Positions 9,323-19,669 of a DNA stretch of 64,000 nt are shown piece by piece. How positions within the stretch are numbered: position 1 is the first letter of the stretch; every line of letters begins with the position of its first letter. Location: NCBI RefSeq assembly GCF_008973825.1, contig NZ_WCHR01000005.1, positions 297,271-361,270 of the forward strand, given 5' to 3'. The stretch comes from Gemmobacter serpentinus. GTDB taxonomy: Bacteria > Pseudomonadota > Alphaproteobacteria > Rhodobacterales > Rhodobacteraceae. The notes under the pieces were generated by a model that saw only the letters and a program-made list of their open reading frames with translations, was not told the origin of the DNA and did no database searches. Both the position numbers and the translations under genes were made by a program.

Positions 9323-9805
9323 TCAGCGTTTGCCGGTGGAGCCGAAGCCACCCGCACCGCGCGCGGTCTCGCTCAGATGTTCGACCACGGCAAAGCGCGC
9401 CTGCACCACCGGCACCACGATCATCTGCGCGATGCGGTCGCCATGCTGCAGGGTATAGGGCTCGGCGCCGAGGTTGATCACCGGCACCCCCAGCGGGCCG
9501 CGATAATCGCTGTCTATGGTGCCGGGGGTATTGGGCATCGAAATCCCGTGTTTCAGCGACAGGCCGGAACGCGGGCGCACCTGTGCCTCATAGCCTGCCG
9601 GGATCTCGATCCGGATGCCGGTGGGGATCAGACGGCGTTCCATGGGCGCAAGGGTGATGCCGGTGGCGCGATCGGCCTCGGGCAGATTGGCGCGCAGATC
9701 GGCCCCCGCCGCGCCGGGGGTTTCATAGCTGGGCAGCGGCAGATCACGGTCGGCCCCGTCTTCCCAGATGATCTGCACTTCCGGTATGCGTGTATCCGCT
9801 GTCAT
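9323..9805 (-). CDS. dut: Deoxyuridine 5'-triphosphate nucleotidohydrolase
   Basis: 160 aa. Hydrolyses dUTP to dUMP and PPi, keeping uracil out of DNA and feeding thymidylate synthesis. Trimeric dUTPase motifs are present in order: AGADLRA (I), RPRSGLSLKHG (II), GTIDSDYRG (III with catalytic Asp), GDRIAQM (IV) and the flexible C-terminal RGAGGFGSTG (V). ATG at 9805. It is immediately upstream of the ThiF-like gene and probably co-transcribed with it. Confidence 0.95.
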   Translation of the reverse strand: MTADTRIPEVQIIWEDGADRDLPLPSYETPGAAGADLRANLPEADRATGITLAPMERRLIPTGIRIEIPAGYEAQVRPRSGLSLKHGISMPNTPGTIDSDYRGPLGVPVINLGAEPYTLQHGDRIAQMIVVPVVQARFAVVEHLSETARGAGGFGSTGKR

Positions 9806-9918
9806 CGCGCGCCCCTTCTCATTTTCCCTTACATGAAACCGCAGGGGCGCGATGGCAAGGGTGAAGCCATACAGCGCGGAAATGGAGGGGGGCAAAAACC
9901 GGGGGCCGAAGCAGCCGG

Positions 9919-10538
9919 TCATTGCCGCAGCGTGATCTCTGCCGCCACGCTGCCCCGCACCACGCGATGCGCATTGGGAATGTCGTTGGACAGCGCCCGC
10001 GCCTTGGCGGCGGGCAGGTCCAGCCCGTGATGCAGCCAGCGCCGGATCAACCGCCGTTCCAGCTCCGCCTCGGGCACATCCAGCGCCACGGTCAGATCGT
10101 AAAGCCCGCGCGCCTGCGCCCAAGGGTCGGCATCGAGCAGCAGATAATTGCCCTCGACCACCAGAATCCGGTCATCAGTCCGCACCACGTCGCCGCCCGC
10201 GCGGGCCAGATCCAGCTTGCGGTCAAAGGTCGGGATCACCACCTCATCCTCGGCCCGCAAGCGGCGGATCAGATGGACAAAGCCCCCCGCATCGAAACTT
10301 TCCGGGCAGCCCTTGCGCGGCAAAAGCCCGTGCGCGGTCAGCACAGCATTGTCGAGATGGAAGCCATCCATCGGCACAACGCGCGCACCGGCACCAAGTG
10401 CCGCAACCACCGCGCTGGCAAGCGTCGACTTGCCCGCGCCGGGCGGGCCGGCAAGGGCGGTGATGAACCGCCCCCGACTTTGGCCCTGCCCCATGGCTTC
10501 GGCCCGCTGACGGATCAGCGCGGCCAGATCTTCCGGTG

Positions 10539-10542
<4 letters not shown>
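9919..10542 (-). CDS. frcK: Sugar/nucleoside kinase of the frc operon (FrcK-like)
   Basis: 207 aa P-loop kinase of the uridine kinase/pantothenate kinase-like superfamily, with Walker A GPPGAGKSTLA (about residues 31-41) and DGFHLDN and VEGNYLLLD motifs. Sinorhizobium meliloti frcBCAK ends with a kinase gene of this type, and the order here is the same. ATG at 10542 overlaps the frcA stop in an ATGA, indicating translational coupling. It presumably phosphorylates the imported sugar, but substrate is inferred from the operon only. Confidence 0.8.
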
Positions 10543-11317
<775 letters not shown>

Positions 11318-11321
<4 letters not shown>

Positions 11322-12391
11322 GCCGAAGCCTTTCTGATCCATTGATCCACCGCCACAGCGAGGATGATGAGCAAACCAATCAGGAAGAAGGTCCATTGCG
11401 GATCGGTGCCGACCATTTTCAGGCCCATCTCGAAGACCCCCACGATCAGCGCCCCGAAGAACATGCCGACGATGGAGCCGCGCCCGCCAAAGAGGCTGAT
11501 CCCCCCGATCACCACGGCGGTGATCGACTGGATATTGCCAAGCTGGCCGGTAGAGGCGGTCGGCGAAACCGACCCGAAGCGCCCGATCATCACCCAGCCC
11601 GCAATGGCGCAGAAGAACCCTGCCAAGGCATAGACCTCGATCAGCACGCGCTTGGTGCGCACGCCCGCAAGTTCGGCCGCATCGGGATCGTCGCCCACGG
11701 CATAGACATGGCGGCCCCAGGCGGTGTGGCGCAGGATATAAGCCAGGATCGCCACCAGCGCGACCATCAGGAAGACGGCATAAAGCACCTTGATCCCGCC
11801 CGGCTGGATCGACTGGCCCCAGAATTGCAGCGCGGGCGCATCCTTCGCGATATCGGAGGAGCGGATGGTTTCATTGGCCGAAAAGATGAAGTTCGAGGCC
11901 AGCAGGATCTGCCATGTGCCCAGCGTGACGATGAAGGGCGGCAGTTTCACCTTGGCGACCAGCCAGCCGTTTACAAAGCCCATCGCGGTGCCAAGCAGCA
12001 ACCCGATCCCGATGGCCAGCGGTGCCGGGATCCCATAGCGGAACGACATCTGCCCCATCAGCACCGAGGAAAAGACCGCAATGGCCCCGACCGACAGGTC
12101 GATCCCGGCGGTCAGGATGACCAGAGATTGCGCACAGCCCAGAATGCCGACAATGGCGATCTGTTGCAGGATGGTTGAAAGCGTCGCCGCCTTGAAAAAG
12201 TTGGGCGACAGGAAGCCGAAAACCACCAGTGCAACGATCAGCACGAACAGCGGCACGGCGGAAGGTGTCTGGTGCAACCAGTGCTGAACCCGCTTCAGCA
12301 GGCCCTTCTCTTCTTGGAATTCGGCAACCCGTTCAGAGGCGCCCTTCAGGCCCTCTTCAAACGTGTTTGCCGGTTTGACGTCGGATGGCAT
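11318..12391 (-). CDS. frcC: Fructose-type sugar ABC transporter permease
   Basis: 357 aa with a cytoplasmic N-terminal extension of about 45 residues and eight or more hydrophobic segments of the RbsC/FrcC family. The conserved loop AVGDDPDAAELAGV and ITAVVIGGISLFGGRGS are typical. ATG at 12391 (MPSDVKPANTF) has a GGGGGAAA upstream. It lies 285 bp from frcB across three stem-loops (12447-12667), so it is probably expressed below the binding protein. Confidence 0.9.
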
Positions 12392-12446
12392 GTGGATTTC
12401 CCCCTTACGAACCCTTTTGAAGCGGGTTTCTGGCGGTGATGCGCGG

Positions 12447-12479
12447 GCCGGAACGGTCTTCGGCCCGGACCGTTCCGGC
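12447..12479. terminator. Stem-loop in the frcB-frcC gap, distal
   Basis: GCCGGAACGGTC (12447-12458) pairs perfectly with GACCGTTCCGGC (12468-12479), 12 bp with a 9-nt loop. No T tract. Third of three hairpins met by transcripts leaving frcB; a role in mRNA stability or partial termination is inferred. Confidence 0.55.
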
Positions 12480-12557
12480 GCCACAGGGGCGCTTTGGCGG
12501 ATGGCGGTCCGGTGAACGGGGATCGACCTTGCGAGCAGACGAATACAGATAGCGGCA

Positions 12558-12587
12558 GGGCGGCGCCTCCGGGTCAAGGTGCCGCCC
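12558..12587. terminator. Stem-loop in the frcB-frcC gap, middle
   Basis: GGGCGGCGCC (12558-12567) pairs with GGTGCCGCCC (12578-12587), 10 bp including one G-U, 10-nt loop. Confidence 0.5.
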
Positions 12588-12637
12588 CAGAACACAGACT
12601 GTCACTGACCCGGCACTGGCCCGAAGACCCTAACAGA

Positions 12638-12667
12638 CCCGGCGCGCCCGATAAGGGCAGCGCCGGG
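12638..12667 (-). terminator. Stem-loop directly after frcB
   Basis: CCCGGCGCGCCC (12638-12649) pairs with GGGC-A-GCGCCGGG (12655-12667): about 12 bp with a one-base bulge and a 5-nt loop, ending 10 bases from the frcB stop codon. Likely an attenuator or 3'-protecting hairpin for frcB mRNA. Confidence 0.6.
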
Positions 12668-12676
12668 CAGGCAATA

Positions 12677-13699
12677 TCAGCCCCAGCACAGCTCCGTGCC
12701 TTTGACGGTATCGATCGAGTCGACGCCGGCGGCGGGCTTGTCGGTGATCAGGGTCACGCCGGTATCATAGAAGGACTTGCCTTCGGTCGGTGCCGGCTTG
12801 CTGCCATCGGCAGCGAATTTGGCAATCGCCTCGATGCCCAGCGAGGCCATCATCAGCGGGTATTGCTGCGAAGTCGCGCCGATCACGCCATCTTTCACAT
12901 TGGCCACACCCGGGCAGCCACCATCGACAGAGACGATCAGCACGTCCTTGTCACGGCCCACGGCCTTCAGCGCCTCATAGGCACCGGCAGCCGACGGCTC
13001 GTTGATGGTATAGACCACGTTGATGTCCGCGTCCTTGGCCAGCAGGGTTTCCATGGCCTTCAGGCCGCCCTCTTCGTTGCCATTGGTGGTCTCGTTGCCG
13101 ACGATGCGCGGATCGGTTTCGTCGCCCCATTTGTTCGGATCTGCCAGATCGATCCCAAAGCCCTGCAGGAAGCCCTGGTCGCGCAGAACGTCCACCGAAG
13201 GCTGCGAGATGTTCAGATCCAGCAGCGCGATCTTGGCATCCGCGGCCTTGTCACCCAGCGTGGCCTTGGCCCATTGGCCGATCAGCTCGCCCGCCTTGAA
13301 GTTGTCGGTCGCAAAGGTCGCGTCTGCCGCATCCACCGGATCCAGCGGGGTGTCCAGCGCGATGACCAGAATGCCCGCATCGCGGGCCGCCTTCACCGAA
13401 TCCACGATGGCCTTGGTGTCCGAGGCGGTGATCAGGATCCCCTTGGCACCATCCGCGATGCAGGCCTCGATGGCGGCAACCTGCGCCTCGTGGTCGCCGT
13501 CGATCTTGCCGGCATAAGCCTTCAGGGTCACGCCCAGCTCGGCGGCCTTGGCCTCGGCACCCTCTTTCATCTTCACGAAGAAGGGGTTGGTGTCGGTCTT
13601 GGTGATCAGGCAGGCGGACACGCCATCCGCCAATGCCGGGGCCGCAGCCATCATTGCCAGGCCGGCCACACCCGCAAGGGCTTTTGCTTTCAGTTTCAT
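12677..13699 (-). CDS. frcB: Fructose-type sugar ABC transporter periplasmic binding protein
   Basis: 340 aa with a signal peptide ([20 protein letters not shown], cleavage after ALA) and a type-1 periplasmic sugar-binding fold: [17 protein letters not shown] near residue 33, [20 protein letters not shown] in the middle, and [11 protein letters not shown] in the C-terminal lobe. Family members bind fructose, ribose or mannose. ATG at 13699 follows GGAGGAAAAC, a strong ribosome-binding site. It is first in the frcBCAK order; a perfect palindrome lies 116 bp upstream. Confidence 0.9.
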   Translation of the reverse strand: MKLKAKALAGVAGLAMMAAAPALADGVSACLITKTDTNPFFVKMKEGAEAKAAELGVTLKAYAGKIDGDHEAQVAAIEACIADGAKGILITASDTKAIVDSVKAARDAGILVIALDTPLDPVDAADATFATDNFKAGELIGQWAKATLGDKAADAKIALLDLNISQPSVDVLRDQGFLQGFGIDLADPNKWGDETDPRIVGNETTNGNEEGGLKAMETLLAKDADINVVYTINEPSAAGAYEALKAVGRDKDVLIVSVDGGCPGVANVKDGVIGATSQQYPLMMASLGIEAIAKFAADGSKPAPTEGKSFYDTGVTLITDKPAAGVDSIDTVKGTELCWG

Positions 13700-13814
13700 G
13701 TTTTCCTCCCAAGGAAATGCAGGGGCACACCCCGTCATCAAAATGAACCGCGCCGCCTCTCTCGTCGCGATCAGGGCAAAGGGAAACCGATTCCCCGCCG
13801 CGCGTCAAGATAAA

Positions 13815-13831
13815 TAAATCAGTCTGATTTA
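13815..13831. promoter_or_regulatory. Perfect 17-bp palindrome, candidate operator of the ROK regulator
   Basis: TAAATCAGTCTGATTTA, fully symmetric around the central T at 13823, in the AT-rich interval between frcB and the divergent mutarotase/regulator genes. Length and position fit an operator for the ROK repressor encoded at 14421. Binding is inferred, not shown. Confidence 0.65.
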
Positions 13832-13927
13832 ATATTGACAGCCGTGCGCCCGCCTCACAATCTGGCGGGATGAAATCCGCAGATCGCCCGAAATCCGGGC
13901 ATTCCCGCGCAAGGACGAGGCACCATC

Positions 13928-14362
13928 ATGCTGATCGGCATTCCGCCCCTTCTGGGGCCAGAGCTGCTCTTTACTTTGCGGGCGATGGGGCATGGCGACG
14001 AGATCGCGCTGGTGGATGGCAATTACCCGGCACAGGCCCATGCGCAGCGCCTGCTGCGCGCCGATGGTCACGGGCTGGAGGCGGTGCTGGAGGCGATTCT
14101 GACCGTGCTGCCGCTGGATGAGGACGTGCCCGCACCGATCCTGCGCGCCAGCCTGAACAACGACCCCGCGCAAAGCGGCGCGATCCATCAGCGCATCGAT
14201 GCGCTGGCCGCCGCGCGCGGTGTCCGGGTGCAGCCGCTGGCGGGGGCCGACCTTTACCCGCGCATCCGCGCGGCCCATACGATCATCGCGACCAGCGAAG
14301 CGGCGCTTTTCGCCAATGTGCTGTTGCGCAAGGGTGTCATTCGCGCGGGGGACATGGGCTGA
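13928..14362 (+). CDS. RbsD/FucU-family sugar mutarotase
   Basis: 144 aa. RbsD/FucU enzymes interconvert anomers or pyranose/furanose forms of ribose, fucose and related sugars so the right form reaches the kinase. The N-terminal MLIGIPPLLGPELLFTLRAM and GHGDEIALVDGNYPA carry the family His and Asp; the C-terminal IIATSEAALFANVLLRKGV is also typical. It is divergent from frcB and 58 bp before the ROK regulator gene, so it probably serves the same imported sugar. Confidence 0.88.
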   Translation: MLIGIPPLLGPELLFTLRAMGHGDEIALVDGNYPAQAHAQRLLRADGHGLEAVLEAILTVLPLDEDVPAPILRASLNNDPAQSGAIHQRIDALAAARGVRVQPLAGADLYPRIRAAHTIIATSEAALFANVLLRKGVIRAGDMG

Positions 14363-14420
14363 CCCTTGCGGTCAGCTGCGAAAACACAAATGAGGGCTGC
14401 GGGCGACAGGGGAGGATAGC

Positions 14421-15659
14421 TTGCGCAACGCCGAAGACATCCAGGACCGGACCGGACCCGAGGCCACGCCTCAGGGCGCGGGCCTGCTTGGCTCCAACCA
14501 GTCGGGGATGCGGGCGCATAATGAACGGCTGGTGCTGACGCTGGTGCGCCAGCATGGGGCGCTGGCAAAATCCGATATCGCGCGCATGACCGGGCTTTCG
14601 GCGCAGACGGTATCGGTCATCATGCGGGCGTTGGAACAGGACGGGCTGCTCGCGCGCGGCACGCCGATGCGCGGCCGGATTGGTCAACCTTCTGTGCCCA
14701 TGTCTCTGGCCGCCGATGGCGCGCTGTTTCTGGGGTTGAAGATCGGGCGGCGCTCGGCCGATCTGTGCCTTGTCGATTTCACCGGCGCGCTGCGCGACAT
14801 CCGTCGCAAGGTTTACCGCTATCCGACGCCGGACAATGTGCTGGCCTTCGTGGCCGAGGCTTTGCCGGATCTGACCCTGGCCCTGCCCCCGGAATTGCGC
14901 CCCAGGATCGCAGGCCTCGGTGTCGCGATGCCGTTTCAGCTTTGGTCCTGGGTGGCCTATATCGGGGCCCCGCAGGCCGAAATGGACGCCTGGCGCAACC
15001 GCGACATTCAGGCCGAACTCAGCGCCATCGCGGGCGGGCTGACCGTCACGGTCCAGAATGACGCAACCGCAGCCTGCGGGGCGGAACTGGTCTTTGGCAC
15101 CGGCGAAAAGCCCAATGATTTCCTGTATTTCTACTTTGGCACCTTCATTGGGGGCGGGCTGGTCCTGAACGGGCAGTTGCATACCGGGCGCACCGGCAAC
15201 GCGGCCGGCGTGGGGCCAATGCCGGTGCCCGGCCCCGACGGACGGATGCGCAGCCTGATGACGGTCGCGTCGCTTTCCACGCTTGCGCAGGCAATGGATG
15301 CGGCGGGTGAGCCCTCGGACGGGCTGTGGGAAAGCCCCGAAAACTGGCAAATCAGCGAGGGGGTGCTGGATCAATGGCTGGAGGAAGCCGCGCAGGCGCT
15401 GGCCTCGGCGATCCTCTCCGCCTCGACCCTGCTGGAACTGGGCGCGGTGCTGATCGATGGCTGGATGCCGCCGCGGATCCGCGCGGCCCTGACGGCACGG
15501 GTGAATGCGGCCTTCCTGCGGCTGGACCTGTCGGGGATCGACCCTCCGCTGATCCGCGAGGGCACGGTGGGGGCAGAGGCGCGCAGCCTGGGTGCTGCAG
15601 CCATTCCGCTGGCGCAACGCTTTCTGCTGGATCGCGGCGCGGTGCTGACCGAGGGCTGA
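14421..15659 (+). CDS. frcR: ROK-family transcriptional regulator (FrcR-like)
   Basis: 412 aa. An N-terminal winged helix-turn-helix (residues 34-85, HGALAKSDIARMTGLSAQTV) precedes a ROK sugar-kinase-like domain that senses sugar. The start is TTG at 14421, with GGGGAGG 4-9 bases upstream; no better ATG exists. The ROK domain lacks an obvious full CxCGxxGC zinc loop, having GNAAGVGPMPVPG at the corresponding place. Position next to the frc genes, as in S. meliloti, argues that it represses them. Confidence 0.85.
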   Translation: MRNAEDIQDRTGPEATPQGAGLLGSNQSGMRAHNERLVLTLVRQHGALAKSDIARMTGLSAQTVSVIMRALEQDGLLARGTPMRGRIGQPSVPMSLAADGALFLGLKIGRRSADLCLVDFTGALRDIRRKVYRYPTPDNVLAFVAEALPDLTLALPPELRPRIAGLGVAMPFQLWSWVAYIGAPQAEMDAWRNRDIQAELSAIAGGLTVTVQNDATAACGAELVFGTGEKPNDFLYFYFGTFIGGGLVLNGQLHTGRTGNAAGVGPMPVPGPDGRMRSLMTVASLSTLAQAMDAAGEPSDGLWESPENWQISEGVLDQWLEEAAQALASAILSASTLLELGAVLIDGWMPPRIRAALTARVNAAFLRLDLSGIDPPLIREGTVGAEARSLGAAAIPLAQRFLLDRGAVLTEG

Positions 15660-15750
15660 CCCCCGCCGGTCGACGCGCACAAGCGCCGCGATGCCGTGAC
15701 ACCCCGGCCGGATCATGCCATATCTGCCGCCAAAGCGCGGAGGAACCAAG

Positions 15751-18570
15751 ATGACATTCGGCAAAGGCTGCCACCTGCATTTGATCGACGGATCGGCCTT
15801 CATCTTTCGCGCCTATCACGCGCTGCCCCCCTTGACGCGCAAGACCGATGGACTGCCGGTGGGCGCGGTCGCGGGCTTTTGCAACATGATGTTCCGCTAT
15901 GTCGAAGGCAACAAGGGTCCCGACGCGCCGACCCATGTCGCGGTGATCTTCGACCATTCGTCGAAGACCTTCCGCAACGACCTCTTTCCCGCCTACAAGG
16001 CCAACCGGCCCGAACTGCCCGAGGATCTGCGCCCGCAATTCCCATTGACGCGCGAGGCCACCCGCGCATTCAACATCGCCAGCATCGAGACCGAGGGCTA
16101 TGAGGCAGATGACATCATCGCGACCCTTTCTGTTCAGGCGCGCGATGCGGGCGGGCGGGTCACCATCATCTCCTCCGACAAGGATCTGATGCAGCTGGTC
16201 GGCGATGGCGTGGTGATGTTCGACGCGATGAAGAACAAGACCATCGACCGTGACGAGGTGGTCGAGAAATTCGGCGTCGGGCCAGAACGTGTGGTCGATG
16301 TGCAATCGCTGGCGGGCGACAGCGTTGACAACGTGCCGGGCGCGCCGGGGATCGGAATCAAGACCGCGGCCCTGCTCATTCAGGAATATGGCGATCTGGA
16401 TACGCTGCTGGCGCGGGCGGGCGAGATCAAGCAGCCCAAGCGCCGCGAGACGCTGGTGAATTTCGCCGATCAGATCCGCATCTCGCGCGATCTGGTCACG
16501 CTGAAATGCGACACGCCGCTGGATTTCACGCTGGAAAGCCTGGAGGTGAAAGCACCCGAGCCCGAGGTGCTGATGGGCTTCCTGAACGCAATGGAGTTTC
16601 GCACCCTGACCAAGCGGGTGGCCGACAGGATGAATGTGGCAGCCCCGGTGGCTGCGGCCGCTCCGGTCACCGCTGACGCGCCAGTGGCCGAAGCCGCCAC
16701 CGCCCTGCCCTTCGATCATGCCAATTACGAGGCGATCAGCACGCCCGAGGCGCTGGAAGCCTGGATCGCCCGTATCCGCGCGGCAGGGCATGTGGCATTC
16801 GACACCGAAACCACCAGCCTTGATGAAATGCAGGCCGATCTGGTCGGCATTTCACTGGCGGTGGATGCGGGGCGCGCCTGCTATATCCCGCTGGGCCATC
16901 GTCAAGGGGGCGGCGATCTGTTCGCATCAGACGCCTTGACCGAAGGCCAGTTGCCGCTGGAGGTGGCGCTGGCCGCCCTGAAGCCGGTGCTGGAGGATGA
17001 TGCAATCCTCAAGATCGGCCAGAATATCAAGTATGATTTCAAGATCATGGCACGCCATGGCATCCGCATGGCCCCGATCGAGGACACCATGCTGCAAAGC
17101 TACGCGATGCACGCCGGTCTGCACGGCCATGGGATGGATGTGCTCTCGGAGAAATATCTCGGCCACCGCCCGATCCCGATCAAGGATCTTCTGGGCAGCG
17201 GCAAAAGCCAGATCACCTTTGACAAGGTGGCGATTGCAGATGCGGTGAAATACGCCGCCGAAGACGCCGATGTGACGTTGCGCCTATGGCAACTGTTCCG
17301 CCCGCAACTGCACCGCGCACAGGTGACCACGGTCTATGAGACGCTGGAACGCCCGCTGGTGCCGGTGCTGGCCGATATGGAAATGGCCGGGATCAAGGTG
17401 GACCGCGACGTGCTGGCGCGCATGTCCAACGCCTTCGCGCAAAAGCTGGTGCAGCTTGAGGAAGAGATCCACGAGATCGCAGGCTCCAAGTTCAACGTGG
17501 GATCGCCAAAGCAATTGGGCGAGATCCTGTTTGACCAGATGCAGGTGCCCGGCGGCGAAAAGGGCAAGACCGGCGCCTATGCGACCGGGGCGGATGTGCT
17601 GGAAGACATCACCACGATGCAGGATGCCCATCCGCAGGGTGCGCGATTGGCGGCGCGGGTGCTGGACTGGCGCCAGATCGCCAAACTGAAATCGACCTAT
17701 ACCGACAGCTTGCAGGACCATATCAACCCCGATACCGGCCGCGTCCATACCAGCTATTCCATCGCGGGGGCGAATACCGGACGCCTCGCCTCGACCGATC
17801 CGAACCTGCAAAACATTCCTGTGCGCAGCGATGAGGGCCGTCGTATCCGCGAGGCTTTTGTGGCCGCACCCGGCCGGGTTCTGGTAAGCCTTGACTATAG
17901 CCAGATCGAGCTGCGGATTCTGGCCCATATCGCCGATATCCCGGCCTTGAAACAGGCGTTCAAGGACGGGCTCGACATCCACGCGATGACCGCATCGGAA
18001 ATGTTCGGCGTGCCGGTCGAAGGCATGGACCCGATGATCCGCCGCCAGGCCAAGGCGATCAACTTTGGCGTCATCTACGGCATTTCGGGCTTTGGTCTGG
18101 CGCGCAACCTGCGGATCCCGCGGGCGGAAGCACAGGGGTTTATCGACCGCTATTTTGAACGCTTCCCCGGCATCCGCGCCTATATGGATGAAACCGTGGC
18201 CTTCGCAAAGGCGCATGGCTATGTGCAGACCTTGTTCGGTCGCAAGATCAACACGCCCGAAATCAACGCCAAAGGCCCCGGGGCGGGCTTCGCCAAGCGT
18301 GCGGCGATCAACGCGCCCATCCAGGGCACCGCCGCCGATGTGATCCGCCGCGCGATGATCCGTATGCCCGCAGCCATTGCCGGGATCGATGCGAAGATGC
18401 TGTTGCAGGTGCATGACGAATTGTTGTTCGAGGTGGCCGAGGATCAGGCCGACCGCCTGACCGAAGCCGCCCGCGCGGTGATGGAGGCGGCATCGGAGCC
18501 CGCGGTGAAACTGTCGGTACATCTGGCCGCCGATGCCGGGCGCGGCCCGAACTGGGCTGCGGCGCATTGA
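15751..18570 (+). CDS. polA: DNA polymerase I
   Basis: 939 aa, full length. The 5'-nuclease domain occupies about residues 1-290 (SSDKDLMQLV; AGDSVDNVPGAPGIG). The 3'-5' exonuclease retains FDTETTSLD (Asp351, Glu353) and YAAEDAD near 501, so proofreading looks intact. The polymerase domain has motif A LDYSQIELR (Asp715), motif B RRQAKAINFGVIYG and motif C VHDELLFE (Asp889). ATG at 15751 follows GGAGGA; a frame-internal Met at 15715 lacks one. Repairs DNA and removes Okazaki primers. Confidence 0.97.
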   Translation: MTFGKGCHLHLIDGSAFIFRAYHALPPLTRKTDGLPVGAVAGFCNMMFRYVEGNKGPDAPTHVAVIFDHSSKTFRNDLFPAYKANRPELPEDLRPQFPLTREATRAFNIASIETEGYEADDIIATLSVQARDAGGRVTIISSDKDLMQLVGDGVVMFDAMKNKTIDRDEVVEKFGVGPERVVDVQSLAGDSVDNVPGAPGIGIKTAALLIQEYGDLDTLLARAGEIKQPKRRETLVNFADQIRISRDLVTLKCDTPLDFTLESLEVKAPEPEVLMGFLNAMEFRTLTKRVADRMNVAAPVAAAAPVTADAPVAEAATALPFDHANYEAISTPEALEAWIARIRAAGHVAFDTETTSLDEMQADLVGISLAVDAGRACYIPLGHRQGGGDLFASDALTEGQLPLEVALAALKPVLEDDAILKIGQNIKYDFKIMARHGIRMAPIEDTMLQSYAMHAGLHGHGMDVLSEKYLGHRPIPIKDLLGSGKSQITFDKVAIADAVKYAAEDADVTLRLWQLFRPQLHRAQVTTVYETLERPLVPVLADMEMAGIKVDRDVLARMSNAFAQKLVQLEEEIHEIAGSKFNVGSPKQLGEILFDQMQVPGGEKGKTGAYATGADVLEDITTMQDAHPQGARLAARVLDWRQIAKLKSTYTDSLQDHINPDTGRVHTSYSIAGANTGRLASTDPNLQNIPVRSDEGRRIREAFVAAPGRVLVSLDYSQIELRILAHIADIPALKQAFKDGLDIHAMTASEMFGVPVEGMDPMIRRQAKAINFGVIYGISGFGLARNLRIPRAEAQGFIDRYFERFPGIRAYMDETVAFAKAHGYVQTLFGRKINTPEINAKGPGAGFAKRAAINAPIQGTAADVIRRAMIRMPAAIAGIDAKMLLQVHDELLFEVAEDQADRLTEAARAVMEAASEPAVKLSVHLAADAGRGPNWAAAH

Positions 18571-18629
18571 CGCCCGCCTGAATATTGCCCGCATGTGACA
18601 ACGGCCCGTCCAACGGCCTGCACGAAGTT

Positions 18630-18878
18630 TCAAAGGCCCGAAAACGCAAAGGCCCGCCCGGGCCGATCCGAGGTCACGGCGAGGCACTCGGGCTCGATCA
18701 CGATGACGCCCGCCCCATGCGCCGGCGTTTCGCCGTCTTGCGCCCTGGCGGTGCCCGAAAGGATCAGGAGGGCAACCGCCGTACTGGTCATCACATGATG
18801 GCCAATCAAGTGCGCGGCAGCCAGAGGTCGGGTCAGGCGCACGGTTGTGGCAAGACGGCAGATCAATTGGGCGGACAT
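18630..18878 (-). pseudogene. Remnant of an RND efflux periplasmic adaptor (AcrA/MexA-type) 5' end
   Basis: An 82-codon frame, or 53 codons from the inner Met (MTSTAVALLILSGTARAQ). That Met opens a signal peptide with an ARA-QD cleavage site, followed by VIVIEPECLAVTSDRPGR. This resembles the N-terminus of membrane-fusion proteins of RND pumps (typically a beta-strand, then VTxELPGR). The frame ends 8 residues later, where about 300 more residues would be expected. The nine bases AAAGGCCCG occur at 18632-18640 and 18648-18656, next to the break, which would fit a deletion. It is divergent from a TetR-family gene, the classic arrangement. The homology is by eye and the alternative is a small exported protein. 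Confidence 0.45.
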
Positions 18879-19011
18879 GGGGGTTCCGCAACAAGAGAAA
18901 GAGAGGAGCAGATTGTATCTGGCCCATATGCCCGACTTGAACGGTCGTCCAGTTTGATTTTGCAGCTATCTGTGCTACATCCACCAGATTGCTGAATCAG
19001 GAGGCAACGGC

Positions 19012-19611
19012 GTGGCATATATGGCGCGCGATGAGCGGCGCGGGCAGATCATGAACGCGGTGGTGGAGATCGTGGCCCGGGAACGGCTGGCGGCGGCCAC
19101 GGTGCGCCGCATTGCGCAGGCCCTTGATTGCTCGCCCGGCCAGATCCACCATCATTTTTCCTCGGCTGACGCATTGCGCGCCGAAGCCGTGCGCGAGGTC
19201 TGGTGCCGCCTCGAGCCGCAATTCGTTGCCCTGTTGCATCGCCTTCCCCCGCGCGAGCGGCTGGTCACGATGCTGTCGGGCTGCTGTTCTGCCTTTGCCG
19301 ACGAGATCGGGCCGGTCATGCTGGTGGCCGAACGGCTATGGAAAGAGGCATGGGATATCCGCCGCGAGCCTGCGGTGCGCGAATCCATCGCCGAAGGCAT
19401 CGGCAAGATGCGCGACGAGATCATCCAGACGCTGCAAGATGGGATGCACGCAGGCATCTTTCCCGCAGATATGGATGTTTCCCGCCTGTCGCTGGTGCTG
19501 ATCGCCGCCACGCAAGGCTATGATCTTCTGGCCGAGATCGGCGCGGCGGGTGAACTTGGCACCGACAAGGCCGCCTATGTCGAAGAGCTGCTGCGCAAGG
19601 AAGGGCTTTAG
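19012..19611 (+). CDS. TetR/AcrR-family transcriptional regulator
   Basis: 199 aa. The N-terminal HTH covers residues 12-58 (LAAATVRRIAQALDCSPGQI, HHHFSSADALRAEAV), followed by a ligand-binding helical domain of BetI/AcrR type. The start is GTG at 19012: AGGAGG at 18999-19004 gives a 7-base spacing, whereas the ATG at 19021 would be 16 bases away. It is divergent from the truncated efflux-adaptor remnant, so its original target operon may be gone. An imperfect inverted repeat (AACtGgacgaCcGTT on the minus strand) lies about 60 bp upstream. Confidence 0.88.
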   Translation: MAYMARDERRGQIMNAVVEIVARERLAAATVRRIAQALDCSPGQIHHHFSSADALRAEAVREVWCRLEPQFVALLHRLPPRERLVTMLSGCCSAFADEIGPVMLVAERLWKEAWDIRREPAVRESIAEGIGKMRDEIIQTLQDGMHAGIFPADMDVSRLSLVLIAATQGYDLLAEIGAAGELGTDKAAYVEELLRKEGL

Positions 19612-19644
19612 CAGACGCCGCACCTCGCATCGCCCATTGAAGAA

Positions 19645-19669
19645 GCCCCGCCACAGATTGTGACGGGGC
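19645..19669 (+). terminator. Stem-loop after the TetR gene
   Basis: GCCCCG (19645-19650) with following CACA pairs with TGTG and CGGGGC (19664-19669), each side with one unpaired base. No T tract. Confidence 0.5.

Noticed and set aside
17284..18984. 566-aa minus-strand open frame
   Set aside because: Antisense of polA, whose catalytic motifs are intact.
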